Assembly (NCBI GenBank): GCA_023411035.1
Contig: JAEYPE010000046.1
Span: forward strand, 1 to 37,437
Source of the DNA: Pseudomonadota bacterium
Lineage (GTDB): Bacteria; Pseudomonadota; Alphaproteobacteria; Azospirillales; Azospirillaceae
DNA length: 37,437 nucleotides
Reading direction: 5' to 3'
How positions within the stretch are numbered: position 1 is the stretch's first letter; each line of letters opens with the position of its first letter. Below are positions 17,629 through 25,924 of this stretch, piece by piece. A model generated the notes under the pieces. It was not told the origin of the DNA. It searched no databases and worked only from the letters and a program-made list of their open reading frames with translations. Position numbers and translations under genes: made by a program.

Positions 17629-18117
17629 ATGAACGCCCGATCTCCATGGAGCGAGGAGCGCGCCACGGCGGTGATCGCCGCCAACCGGCACCTGCGCGGG
17701 GCCCTGTTGCCGATCCTGCACGCACTGCAGGAAGAGTTCGGCTGCATCGACGAGGAGGCCATCCCGCTACTGGCGCGTGAACTGAACCTGTCGCGCGCCG
17801 ACGTGCATGGGGTGGTGTCCTTCTACCACGAGTTCCGCCGCAGCCGTCCGGGGCGCCACACGATCAAGGTCTGCCGGGCCGAAGCCTGCCAGTCCATGAA
17901 CGCGGACGGTCTGATCGACCACATCCGCCGCCGCCTGAAGGTGGACTTCCACGAAACCACCGCCGACGACGCCTTCTCGCTGGAGCCGGTCTTCTGCCTG
18001 GGCAACTGCGCCCTGGCCCCCGCCGTGATGGTGGACGAGACGCTGCACGGGCGGGTCAGCCCGGCCCGCTTCGACGCCATCGCCGCCTCCACCCTGGCCG
18101 CGGAGGCCGCAAGATGA
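17629..18117 (+). CDS. fdsG: NAD-dependent formate dehydrogenase gamma subunit, [2Fe-2S]
   Basis: A 162-residue NuoE-like electron-transfer subunit. The four cluster ligands are Cys82 and Cys87 (CRAEAC) and Cys123 and Cys127 (CLGNC), the thioredoxin-like [2Fe-2S] pattern. The helical N-terminal part (LPILHALQEEFGCIDEEAIPLLA) also matches NuoE. I chose the ATG at 17629 because GGGGGAGGAG is just upstream; an in-frame ATG at 17557 lacks one. The subunit passes electrons between the FMN of FdsB and the rest of the soluble complex. The stop overlaps the fdsB start by four bases. Confidence 0.93.
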   Translation: MNARSPWSEERATAVIAANRHLRGALLPILHALQEEFGCIDEEAIPLLARELNLSRADVHGVVSFYHEFRRSRPGRHTIKVCRAEACQSMNADGLIDHIRRRLKVDFHETTADDAFSLEPVFCLGNCALAPAVMVDETLHGRVSPARFDAIAASTLAAEAAR

Positions 18118-19679
18118 GCGCCCCCCTGCACACCGTCTACGTGCCCCGTGACGCCGCCGCCCTGTCGGTGGGCGCTGACGAGACCGCCGCCGCCATCCGC
18201 GCCGAGGCGAACAGGCGCGGCATCCCCCTGCGCATCGTCCGCAACGGCTCCCGCGGGATGCTGTGGATCGAACCGCTGGTCGAGGTGGAAACCCCGGCGG
18301 GCCGCGTCGCCTACGGCCCCGTCGCGGCGGAGGATGTGCCCGGCCTGTTCGACGCCGGCTTCCTCGAGGGCGCCGATCACGCGCTCGGCCACGGCCTGAC
18401 CGAGCAGATCCCCTACTTCGCCAAGCAGGAGCGCCTGACCTTCGCCCGCTGCGGCATCATCGACCCGCTGTCGGTGGAGGATTACCGCCTGCACGGCGGC
18501 TTTCGCGGGCTGGAACGCGCTCTGACCATGACCCCGGCGGAGATCGTCGCGGAGGTCACCGAATCCGGCCTGCGCGGGCGCGGCGGCGCCGGTTTCCCCA
18601 CCGGCATCAAGTGGAACACGGTGCTGAACGCCCAGGCGGACCAGAAGTACATCTGCTGCAACGCCGACGAGGGCGACAGCGGCACCTTCGCCGACCGCAT
18701 GATCATGGAAGGCGATCCCTTCTGCCTGATCGAGGGCATGACCATCGCCGCCATCGCGGTGGGCGCCACCGAAGGCTACATCTACATCCGCTCCGAATAC
18801 CCGCACGCCGTCGCCACCATGCGCGAGGCGATCCGGCTGGCCTATGACGAGAAGTGGCTGGGCGACGAGATCCATGGCACCTCCCACCGCTTCCACCTGG
18901 ATGTCCGCGTCGGGGCCGGCGCCTACATCTGCGGCGAGGAAACCTCCATGCTGGAAAGCCTGGAGGGCAAGCGCGGCACCGTCCGGGCCAAGCCGCCGCT
19001 GCCCGCGCTGGAGGGTCTGTTCGGCAAGCCGACCATCGTCAACAATGTGCTGTCGCTGACCTCCGTCCCGGTCATCATGGACAAGGGCGCCGGCTACTAC
19101 CGCGACTTCGGCGTGGGCCGGTCGCGCGGCACGCTGGCCTTCCAGCTTGCCGGGAACATCAAGCACGGCGGCATCGTGGAGAAGGCGTTCGGCGTCACCC
19201 TGCACGAGCTTCTGTACGAGTTCGGCGGCGGCACCATCACGGGCCGTCCGATCCGCGCGGTGCAGGCCGGCGGTCCGCTCGGCGCCTATCTGCCGCCCTC
19301 GCTGTTCGACCTGCCGAAGGATTACGAAGCCTTCGCGGCGGTCGAGGCGATGGTCGGCCACGGCGGCATCGTCGTCTTCGACGACAGCGTGGACATGGCC
19401 AAACAGGCCCGCTTCGCCATGGAGTTCTGCGCCGCCGAATCCTGCGGCAAGTGCACGCCCTGCCGCATCGGCGCGGTGCGCGGCGTCGAGGTGATGGACC
19501 GCATCATCGCCGGGGAGAAGGTGGCGGCCAACGTCGCGCTGCTCAACGACCTGTGCGAGGTCATGACCGACGGCTCGCTCTGCGCCATGGGCGGCATGAC
19601 GCCGATCCCGGTGCGCAGCGCCCTGAAGCACTTCCCCGAGGATTTCACCCGCAGCCCCGCGGCTGTCGCGGCCGAGTGA
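18114..19679 (+). CDS. fdsB: NAD-dependent formate dehydrogenase beta subunit, FMN/NAD
   Basis: A 521-residue NuoF-like diaphorase subunit, where NAD+ is reduced. After an N-terminal domain of about 125 residues that looks like a thioredoxin-fold domain without cluster cysteines, the NADH/FMN region begins: GRGGAGFPTGIKW from residue 155 and CNADEGDSGTFADR just after. A [4Fe-4S] cluster is held by Cys444, Cys447 and Cys450 (ESCGKCTPC) with Cys490 as the likely fourth ligand. The order and spacing match NuoF. Translation is coupled to fdsG through an ATGA overlap, and fdsA starts 18 bases later. Confidence 0.95.
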   Translation: MSAPLHTVYVPRDAAALSVGADETAAAIRAEANRRGIPLRIVRNGSRGMLWIEPLVEVETPAGRVAYGPVAAEDVPGLFDAGFLEGADHALGHGLTEQIPYFAKQERLTFARCGIIDPLSVEDYRLHGGFRGLERALTMTPAEIVAEVTESGLRGRGGAGFPTGIKWNTVLNAQADQKYICCNADEGDSGTFADRMIMEGDPFCLIEGMTIAAIAVGATEGYIYIRSEYPHAVATMREAIRLAYDEKWLGDEIHGTSHRFHLDVRVGAGAYICGEETSMLESLEGKRGTVRAKPPLPALEGLFGKPTIVNNVLSLTSVPVIMDKGAGYYRDFGVGRSRGTLAFQLAGNIKHGGIVEKAFGVTLHELLYEFGGGTITGRPIRAVQAGGPLGAYLPPSLFDLPKDYEAFAAVEAMVGHGGIVVFDDSVDMAKQARFAMEFCAAESCGKCTPCRIGAVRGVEVMDRIIAGEKVAANVALLNDLCEVMTDGSLCAMGGMTPIPVRSALKHFPEDFTRSPAAVAAE

Positions 19680-19697
19680 GCGGAAAGGACTGAACCC

Positions 19698-22541
19698 ATG
19701 TCGATCCCCATGTCGATCAAGGACATCGATTACGGCACCCCGGCCCGCGACTCCGCCACCCTGGTGACGCTGGACATCGACGGACGGTCGGTGACCGTGC
19801 CGGAAGGCACCTCGGTGATGCGCGCGGCCATGGAGGCGGGCATCACCATCCCCAAGCTGTGCGCCACCGACATGCTGGACGCCTACGGCTCCTGCCGCCT
19901 GTGCATGGTGGAGATCGAGGGGCGGCGCGGCACCCCCGCCTCCTGCACCACGCCGGTCGCTCCGGGCATGAAGGTGCACACCCAGAACGAGCGCCTGGGC
20001 CGCCTGCGCCGCGGCGTGATGGAACTGTACATCTCCGACCATCCGCTGGACTGCCTGACCTGCCCGACCAACGGCAACTGCGAGCTTCAGGACATGGCCG
20101 GCGCGGTCGGCCTGCGCAGCGTCCGCTACGGCTACGAGGGCGAGAACCATCGCGCGGCGGTGAAGGACGAGAGTAATCCCTACTTCACCTTCGATCCGTC
20201 CAAATGCATCGTCTGCTCCCGCTGCGTGCGGGCCTGCGGCGAGGTCCAGGGCACCTTCGCGCTGACCATCGACGGGCGCGGCTTCGACAGCAAGGTGTCG
20301 CCGGGCGCGCTTGAGAGCTTCATGGACAGCGAGTGCGTGTCCTGCGGCGCCTGCGTCCAGGCCTGCCCGACCGCGACCCTGACCGAGAAGTCGCTGATCG
20401 AGCTGGGCCAGCCGGAACACAGCGTCATCACCACCTGCGCCTATTGCGGAGTCGGCTGCTCCTTCAAGGCCGAGATGAAGGGCACCACCGTGGTCCGCAT
20501 GGTTCCCCACAAGGACGGCGGCGCCAACGAAGGCCATTCCTGCGTCAAGGGCCGCTTCGCCTGGGGCTACGCCACCCACGCCGACCGCCAGACGAAGCCG
20601 ATGATCCGCGAGTCCATCGACGACCCGTGGCGCGTCGTGTCCTGGGACGAGGCCATTTCCTACGCCGCGACCCGCCTGAAGGCGGTGCAGCGGAAGCATG
20701 GCCGCGGCTCGATCGGCGGCATCACCTCGTCCCGTTGCACGAACGAGGAGGTGTATGTCGTCCAGAAGATGATCCGCGCCGCCTTCGGCAACAACAACGT
20801 GGACACCTGCGCCCGTGTCTGCCACTCGCCCACCGGCTACGGCCTGAAGCAGACCTTCGGCACCTCCGCCGGCACCCAGGACTTCAAGAGCGTCGACAAG
20901 TCCGACGTGATCCTGGTCATCGGCGCCAACCCGACCGACGGCCACCCGGTGTTCGGCTCGCGCATGAAGAAGCGTCTGCGCCAGGGCGCCAGGCTGATCG
21001 TGCTCGACCCGCGCCGCATCGATCTGGTCCGCAGCCCGCACGTCTCGGCGACGCACCACCTCCAGCTCCGCCCCGGCACCAACGTGGCCGCCCTGAACGC
21101 GCTGGCCCATGTGATCGTCACCGAGGATCTGGTGAACCGCGATTTCGTGGCCGACCGCTGCGACCCGATGGAATTCGCCCGTTGGGAAGCCTTCGTCCGC
21201 GACCCGCGCCATTCCCCGGAGGCGATGGAGTCGTACACCGGCATCCCGGCGGCGGAATTGCGCGCGGCCGCCCGGCTCTACGCCACGGGCGGCAACGCGG
21301 CCATCTATTACGGCCTGGGCGTGACCGAGCACAGCCAGGGCTCCACGGCGGTGATGGGCATGGCGAACCTCGCCATGGCGACCGGCAACATCGGGCGTGA
21401 GGGCGTCGGCGTGAACCCGCTGCGCGGCCAGAACAACGTCCAGGGTTCGTGCGACATGGGGTCCTTCCCGCACGAGCTGACCGGCTACCGCCACGTTTCC
21501 GACGACGTGGTCCGCCAGCAGTTCGAGGAGGTGTGGAACGCCGCCCTCGATCCCGAGCCGGGCCTGCGCATCCCCAACATGTTCGACTCCGCGGTGGACG
21601 GCACCTTCAAGGGCATTTTCGTGCAGGGCGAGGACATCGCCCAGTCCGATCCGAACACCCAGCATGTGTTCGCAGCACTTCGGGCCATGGAGATCGTCGT
21701 CGTGCAGGACCTGTTCCTGAACGAGACCGCGGCCTTCGCCCATGTCTTCCTGCCCGGCACCTCCTTCCTGGAAAAGGACGGCACCTTCACCAACGCCGAG
21801 CGCCGCATCAACCGCGTCCGCCCGGTGATGCCGTCCCAGACCGGCAAGCAGGAATGGGAGGTCGTCTGCGAACTGGCCTCCGCCATGGGCTATCCCATGG
21901 CCTACCGGACCGGCGCGCAGATCATGGACGAGATCGCCCGCCTCACCCCGACCTTCTCCGGCGTCAGCTTCGAGAAGCTGGACCGCGTGGGCAGCGTGCA
22001 GTGGCCCTGCACCGCGGAGGACGACCCGGTCGGCACGCCGATCATGCACGCCGACGGCTTCGTCCGCGAAGGCAAAGCCTCCCGGGGCCGCTTCATGATC
22101 ACCGAGTATGTGCCAACGGAGGAGCGCGCCTCCCGCTTCTATCCGCTGATCCTGACGACGGGCCGCATCCTCAGCCACTACAACGTCGGCGCCCAGACCC
22201 GCCGCACCGCGAACGTGGCGTGGCATCCGGAAGACATCCTGGAAATCCACGCCCACGACGCGGAGGAGCGGGGCATCCGCGACGGCGATCTGGTTTCCAT
22301 CGCCAGCCGCATCGGCGCCACGACGCTGCGGGCGCGCGTTTCCGACCGGATGCCGCAGGGGGTGGTCTACACCACCTTCCACCACCCGGTGACGGGCGCC
22401 AACGTGGTCACCACCGAGAACTCGGACTGGGCCACCAACTGCCCGGAATACAAGGTGACCGCTGTTCAGGTGGCGTTGAGCAACCACCCGTCCGACTGGC
22501 AGATCCGCCGCGGCGCTCTGGTGGAAGTGGCGGCGGAGTAA
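19698..22541 (+). CDS. fdsA: NAD-dependent formate dehydrogenase alpha (catalytic) subunit
   Basis: A 947-residue molybdenum formate dehydrogenase, oxidising formate to CO2. The first 225 or so residues are NuoG-like: a [2Fe-2S] ferredoxin domain (GSCRLCMVEIEG), a His/Cys [4Fe-4S] site (SDHPLDCLTCPTNGNC) and two ferredoxin-type CxxCxxC clusters (CIVCSRCVRAC, CVSCGACVQAC). The bis-MGD part begins with CAYCGVGC at 247. The molybdenum ligand is Cys375, encoded TGC, followed by His376 in CARVCHSP, where E. coli FdhF has selenocysteine; so this is a Cys enzyme. The C-terminal MGD-binding region (TTGRILSHYNVGAQTRR) is intact. GGAAAGGAC precedes the ATG. Confidence 0.96.
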   Translation: MSIPMSIKDIDYGTPARDSATLVTLDIDGRSVTVPEGTSVMRAAMEAGITIPKLCATDMLDAYGSCRLCMVEIEGRRGTPASCTTPVAPGMKVHTQNERLGRLRRGVMELYISDHPLDCLTCPTNGNCELQDMAGAVGLRSVRYGYEGENHRAAVKDESNPYFTFDPSKCIVCSRCVRACGEVQGTFALTIDGRGFDSKVSPGALESFMDSECVSCGACVQACPTATLTEKSLIELGQPEHSVITTCAYCGVGCSFKAEMKGTTVVRMVPHKDGGANEGHSCVKGRFAWGYATHADRQTKPMIRESIDDPWRVVSWDEAISYAATRLKAVQRKHGRGSIGGITSSRCTNEEVYVVQKMIRAAFGNNNVDTCARVCHSPTGYGLKQTFGTSAGTQDFKSVDKSDVILVIGANPTDGHPVFGSRMKKRLRQGARLIVLDPRRIDLVRSPHVSATHHLQLRPGTNVAALNALAHVIVTEDLVNRDFVADRCDPMEFARWEAFVRDPRHSPEAMESYTGIPAAELRAAARLYATGGNAAIYYGLGVTEHSQGSTAVMGMANLAMATGNIGREGVGVNPLRGQNNVQGSCDMGSFPHELTGYRHVSDDVVRQQFEEVWNAALDPEPGLRIPNMFDSAVDGTFKGIFVQGEDIAQSDPNTQHVFAALRAMEIVVVQDLFLNETAAFAHVFLPGTSFLEKDGTFTNAERRINRVRPVMPSQTGKQEWEVVCELASAMGYPMAYRTGAQIMDEIARLTPTFSGVSFEKLDRVGSVQWPCTAEDDPVGTPIMHADGFVREGKASRGRFMITEYVPTEERASRFYPLILTTGRILSHYNVGAQTRRTANVAWHPEDILEIHAHDAEERGIRDGDLVSIASRIGATTLRARVSDRMPQGVVYTTFHHPVTGANVVTTENSDWATNCPEYKVTAVQVALSNHPSDWQIRRGALVEVAAE

Positions 22542-22569
22542 AGCGGCGACGCGCAGCGGAGGACCAGCC

Positions 22570-23367
22570 ATGCTCAACCACGCCCATTCCCTGCCCGCCG
22601 ACGGCATCGGCTTTCCGGAGGCGGCCAATCAGGCTCCAAATCAGGCGAACGTGACGTGGCTGGTCGCCGAGGAGACGCCGGTGGCGTTCGAGTACAACGG
22701 ACGCTCCCACGCGGTGATGATGGCGACGCCCGCCGACCTGGAGGACTTCGCGCTGGGCTTCAGCCTGTGCGAGGAAATCGTCGGCAGCGCCGCCGACATC
22801 GACCGCATCGCGGTCCGCGCGGTGGAGGACGGCATCGTCCTGTCCATCGAGGCGGACCCGCTGCGTCTTCTGCGCGGCTCGCTCCGCCGCCGCTCGATGG
22901 AGGGGCGGAGCGGCTGCGGCCTGTGCGGGGTTGACAGCCTCGCCAACGCGGTGCGCCACCCCCCGCGGGTGAGCGCCGGTTTCAACCCGTCGGTGGAGGC
23001 GGTGGCCGCCGCCTTCGCCGCCCTGCCCGACCACCAGCCGATGAACCGCGCCAACAAGTCCTTGCACGCGGCGGCCTGGGCCGGTCCGGACGGGCGCATC
23101 CTGCTGGCGCGGGAGGATGTCGGGCGCCACAACGCGCTGGACAAGCTGGCCGGCGCGCTGGTCCGTGCTGGCGTCGATCCGTCCGGCGGCTTCGCCGTCA
23201 TGAGCAGCCGGTGCAGCTTCGAGCTGGTTCAGAAGGCCGCCACCATCGGCATCCCCATGCTGGCCACCATTTCCGCCCCCACGGCGCTGGCGCTGAAGCT
23301 CGCCCGCGCCGCCGGCATGACGCTGGCCGCCCGAGCGCGCGGCAACGGCGTCATGCTGTTCCGCTGA
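22570..23367 (+). CDS. fdhD: Formate dehydrogenase sulfurtransferase FdhD/FdsC
   Basis: A 265-residue FdhD-family protein, called FdsC when encoded in fds operons. It carries sulfur to the molybdenum cofactor before insertion, a step formate dehydrogenases need for activity. The CxxC pair Cys116/Cys119 lies in SGCGLCGVDS, and the cofactor-binding half shows REDVGRHNALDK and SSRCSFELVQKAA. The start at 22570 has a GGAGGACCA site. It sits between fdsA and fdsD, the fdsGBACD order known from Cupriavidus necator. Family length is normal. Confidence 0.95.
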   Translation: MLNHAHSLPADGIGFPEAANQAPNQANVTWLVAEETPVAFEYNGRSHAVMMATPADLEDFALGFSLCEEIVGSAADIDRIAVRAVEDGIVLSIEADPLRLLRGSLRRRSMEGRSGCGLCGVDSLANAVRHPPRVSAGFNPSVEAVAAAFAALPDHQPMNRANKSLHAAAWAGPDGRILLAREDVGRHNALDKLAGALVRAGVDPSGGFAVMSSRCSFELVQKAATIGIPMLATISAPTALALKLARAAGMTLAARARGNGVMLFR

Positions 23368-23370
23368 TCG

Positions 23371-23397
23371 AGAACAGTCTTTTCAAGAACAGTCTTT
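23371..23397 (+). repeat. 12-bp direct repeat between fdhD and fdsD
   Basis: AGAACAGTCTTT occurs at 23371–23382 and again at 23386–23397 with no mismatch and a 15-base period. It fills most of the 44-base gap between the fdhD stop and the fdsD start, just before the fdsD ribosome site. Confidence 0.85.
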
Positions 23398-23411
23398 CCG
23401 GGAGCCAACCC

Positions 23412-23642
23412 ATGGACACCACACGCGAAATCGTCCGCATGGCGAACCAGATCGCCGGCTACTTCCAGTCCTACCCGCGCGATGAGGCGGTGACCGAGAC
23501 CGCCGGCCACATCCGCTCCTTCTGGGAGCCGCGCATGCGCCAGCGCCTTCTGGACCATAGCTCGGCGGGCGGCGAGGGCCTGCATGAGATCGTGATCCAG
23601 GCGGTCGAGCGGCTGAAAAGCCCGATGGTCCGGAGCGCGTGA
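23412..23642 (+). CDS. fdsD: Formate dehydrogenase delta subunit/assembly factor FdsD
   Basis: A 76-residue protein of the FdsD family, found last in fds operons. The pattern MANQIAGYFQSYPRDEAV, then HIRSFWEPRMRQRLLDH, then a short helix, is typical. No cofactor ligands are present; FdsD is regarded as an accessory or maturation protein for the FdsABG complex. The ATG at 23412 has GGGAGCC about eight bases before it. A part copy of a dispersed palindrome follows the stop and separates it from the convergent MarR-type gene. Confidence 0.9.
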   Translation: MDTTREIVRMANQIAGYFQSYPRDEAVTETAGHIRSFWEPRMRQRLLDHSSAGGEGLHEIVIQAVERLKSPMVRSA

Positions 23643-23653
23643 GCGGGGGACGT

Positions 23654-23698
23654 CCTCCTCCCTCCCTCGCGAAGCGGGGGAGGGTTGGGGAGGGGGCA
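23654..23698. repeat. Dispersed palindromic repeat, half copy (copy B)
   Basis: Matches the right half of the palindrome between dctP and dctQ (6729–6768), including GCGAAGCGGGGGAGGGTT and the AGGGGGCA end. By itself it folds into a hairpin: CCTCCCTCGC pairs with GCGGGGGAGG at nine of ten positions around GAA. It lies in the short gap between the convergent fdsD and MarR-type genes, where it may end transcription. Confidence 0.8.
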
Positions 23699-23711
23699 GC
23701 CGCAGCGTTCT

Positions 23712-24152
23712 CTATGATATCCGCTTGTTCAGCAACCCGCGCAGCACGCGCGACAGCAGATCCGCCAGTTGGAACTGCTCCGGCCCCGGCAGGGCAGCGA
23801 TGACCATGGCAAAGTCCTTCAACGGGTCATATTCCAGCAATGCCAGCGCCCTGGGCGTCGGGTGAAGCTGAACCACGCGACGGTCTTCCGGCACCGGGAT
23901 GCGCGTCAGAAGTTCCTTCGTCACCAGAACCTCGACCATTTGCGAGGCGGCGCCGCGGGTCGTCGCATGGAAGTCCGCGAAGGCGGAAACGGTGCGCTGG
24001 CTGTCGTTGGCGCGCGCGAAATAGCGCAACGCTGTCCATTGCGACGGCTTCAGACCCTGCGTATAGCCCATGCTGTCGGCGATGTGACCGATGTGCATCA
24101 TGACCTCGGCGATCGCTTGCGCCGAAGCCAGAGACGGGGGGCTTTTCGACAT
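23712..24152 (-). CDS. MarR-family transcriptional regulator
   Basis: About 146 residues with the MarR winged-helix layout: an N-terminal helix, SQWTALRYFARANDSQRTVSAFADFHATTRGAASQMVEVLVTKELL as the recognition region, and the wing PVPEDRRVVQLHPTPRALALL (DRR is the wing hallmark). I took the ATG at 24152; an in-frame GTG at 24188 would add 12 residues and cannot be excluded, since neither has a strong ribosome site. It converges on fdsD. An imperfect inverted repeat (24213–24233) with a TATAGT -10 across it lies just upstream, so self-repression is likely. Target genes unknown. Confidence 0.85.
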   Translation of the reverse strand: MSKSPPSLASAQAIAEVMMHIGHIADSMGYTQGLKPSQWTALRYFARANDSQRTVSAFADFHATTRGAASQMVEVLVTKELLTRIPVPEDRRVVQLHPTPRALALLEYDPLKDFAMVIAALPGPEQFQLADLLSRVLRGLLNKRIS

Positions 24153-24212
24153 GGCAGCGGAGTCTCGACAGTTGCCAGAGGAAAACACGCTGCACGGGAA
24201 AGGCCGGCAACG

Positions 24213-24233
24213 AGTCTGTAAGATTTAGAGACT
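24213..24233. promoter_or_regulatory. MarR-type operator candidate
   Basis: The site is AGTCT, G, TAA, GAT, TTA, G, AGACT: arms of nine bases match as an inverted repeat at eight positions around three central bases. On the minus strand TATAGT (24236–24231) overlaps it and could be the -10 of the MarR-type gene, though no good -35 is visible. Size and place fit an autoregulatory MarR operator. Confidence 0.5.
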
Positions 24234-24496
24234 ATACGATCACGACACTAGCATACCCCAGTAGGCGAGTCCACGACTCCCCACCCCCGACGACGCGGCG
24301 CACACTACGGCATCGGGTGGGTGAACGAAACATTGACGTCTCAGTTCATCCGGCACATGGTGTCGCACCCCCCTGCGGCGCCTTCCGGGATACCGGACAG
24401 GTGCGGAGACAACGCAGGGCACCTACCCCCTCGTGTCGGGGCTGCGCCGCGCGTTTTGTCTGGCGTTGCGCCGCGACTCGCCTATATATGCGCGCC
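24234..24496. other. Intergenic region upstream of rimO
   Basis: Divergent spacer between the MarR-type gene and rimO. Besides the operator next to it, I see a TTGACG at 24333–24338 with a poor CATGGT 17 bases on, and a TATATA directly before rimO. No gene, RNA fold or repeat that I can support. A long in-frame extension of rimO into this region lacks conserved sequence. Confidence 0.5.
24483..24488 (+). promoter_or_regulatory. Possible -10 element of a leaderless rimO mRNA
   Basis: TATATA ends nine bases before the ATG at 24497, and no Shine-Dalgarno sequence lies before that ATG. A start site seven or so bases after the hexamer would fall on the ATG itself. CTGGCG lies 17 bases upstream as a poor -35. 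Speculative. Confidence 0.3.
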
Positions 24497-25861
24497 ATGA
24501 CCAGCACGCCCCCCTCCATTCCCGGTTCCAAGACCAACCCGGCCTCCTCCCCGAAGGTGGGGATCGTCAGCTTGGGCTGCCCGAAGGCGCTCGTCGATTC
24601 CGAGCGCATCCTCACCCGCCTGCGGGCCGAGGGCTACGACATCTCGCCGTCCTACGACGGTGCGGACGTCGTGCTGGTCAACACCTGCGGCTTCCTCGAT
24701 TCCGCGAAGAAGGAGTCGCTGGAGGCCATCGGCGAGGCGATCAAGGAAAACGGCCGCGTCATCGTGACCGGATGCATGGGCGTCGAATCCGACCTGATCC
24801 GTCAGGTGCACCCGGACGTTCTGGCCGTCACCGGCCCCCACCAGTATGAACAGGTGGTCAACGCCGTGCACGACGCCGTGCCGCCGGTGCACGACCCCTT
24901 CACCGATCTGGTGCCGCCGGAAGGGCTGCGGCTGACCCCGCGCCACTACGCCTATCTGAAGATTTCCGAAGGCTGCAACAACCGGTGCAGCTTCTGCATC
25001 ATCCCGTCCCTGCGCGGCGATCTGGTCAGCCGTCCGGTCGTCTCGGTCCTGCGTGAGGCGGAGAGGCTGGCGACCGCCGGTGTGAAGGAACTGCTGGTCA
25101 TCTCCCAGGACACCAGCGCCTACGGCATCGACCGCAAATACGCGGAAGAGGACTGGTACGGGCGCAAGGTGAAGGCCCGCTTCATCGACCTGTGCCGCGA
25201 ACTGGCGAATTTCGACGTCTGGGTGCGCCTGCACTACGTCTACCCCTATCCGCATGTGGACGAGGTGATTCCGCTGATGGCGGAGGGCCGCATCCTTCCC
25301 TATCTGGACATCCCGTTCCAGCACGCCTCCCCCACCGTGCTGAAGGCCATGCGCCGCCCCGCGGCGCAGGAAAAGCAGCTCGACCGCATCCGGAAGTGGC
25401 GGCAGGAATGCCCGCATCTGGTGCTGCGCTCCACCTTCATCACCGGCTTCCCCGGCGAGACGGAGGAGGACTTCCAGTTCATGCTGGACTGGCTGAAGGA
25501 AGCGCAACTCGACCGCGTGGGCTGCTTCAAGTACGAGCCGGTGGAGGGCGCCACCGCCAACGACCTGCCCGGCGCCGTGCCGGAAGAGGTCAAGCAGGAG
25601 CGGTGGGAACGCTTCATGGAGACCCAGAAGGCGATCAGCGCCGAGCGGCTCCAGCAGAAGGTCGGCTACACGCTGGGCGTCATCATCGACGAGGTGGACG
25701 AGGAAGGCGCCATCGGGCGTTCCTACGCCGACGCTCCGGAGATCGACGGCAACGTCTTCCTGAACGGCGAAACGAACGTGAAGCCCGGTGACATCGTGGA
25801 CGTGACCATCGAGCACGCCGACGAATACGACCTCTGGGGCTCCATCGAACGCCCCGAGTGA
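24497..25861 (+). CDS. rimO: Ribosomal protein S12 methylthiotransferase RimO
   Basis: A 454-residue radical-SAM methylthiotransferase that modifies the conserved aspartate of ribosomal protein S12. The N-terminal UPF0004 domain holds the first cluster (VSLGCPKALVDSE, NTCGF, TGCMG), the radical-SAM cluster is Cys160, Cys164 and Cys167 (CNNRCSFC), and a TRAM domain ends the protein (about 385–452). The wording PHQYEQVV, RLTPRHYAYLKISEGC and FKYEPVEGATAN identifies RimO rather than MiaB. I took the ATG at 24497; another at 24488 is in frame three codons earlier. A strong bidirectional terminator follows. Confidence 0.96.
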   Translation: MTSTPPSIPGSKTNPASSPKVGIVSLGCPKALVDSERILTRLRAEGYDISPSYDGADVVLVNTCGFLDSAKKESLEAIGEAIKENGRVIVTGCMGVESDLIRQVHPDVLAVTGPHQYEQVVNAVHDAVPPVHDPFTDLVPPEGLRLTPRHYAYLKISEGCNNRCSFCIIPSLRGDLVSRPVVSVLREAERLATAGVKELLVISQDTSAYGIDRKYAEEDWYGRKVKARFIDLCRELANFDVWVRLHYVYPYPHVDEVIPLMAEGRILPYLDIPFQHASPTVLKAMRRPAAQEKQLDRIRKWRQECPHLVLRSTFITGFPGETEEDFQFMLDWLKEAQLDRVGCFKYEPVEGATANDLPGAVPEEVKQERWERFMETQKAISAERLQQKVGYTLGVIIDEVDEEGAIGRSYADAPEIDGNVFLNGETNVKPGDIVDVTIEHADEYDLWGSIERPE

Positions 25862-25872
25862 GATTCTTCATC

Positions 25873-25918
25873 AAAAGGAAAGGGCCGGGACGGCATCGCC
25901 CCCCGGCCCTTTCCTTTT
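25873..25918. terminator. Bidirectional terminator between rimO and the CsaA-like gene
   Basis: AAAAGGAAAGGGCCGGG and CCCGGCCCTTTCCTTTT are perfect 17-bp inverted arms around a 12-base loop. The A-tract on one side and T-tract on the other make an intrinsic terminator on both strands, six bases from the end of the convergent gene. Confidence 0.92.
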
Positions 25919-25924
25919 CAGGAA

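Noticed and set aside
20808..20822. Possible selenocysteine site in the formate dehydrogenase
   Set aside because: The metal-ligand codon is TGC (Cys), not TGA, and no in-frame TGA occurs in fdsA.
17823..22628. A 1601-codon open frame on the minus strand
   Set aside because: Antisense shadow of fdsG, fdsB and fdsA, with the same low-complexity His/Ala/Asp-rich wording; the plus strand carries intact cluster and catalytic motifs.
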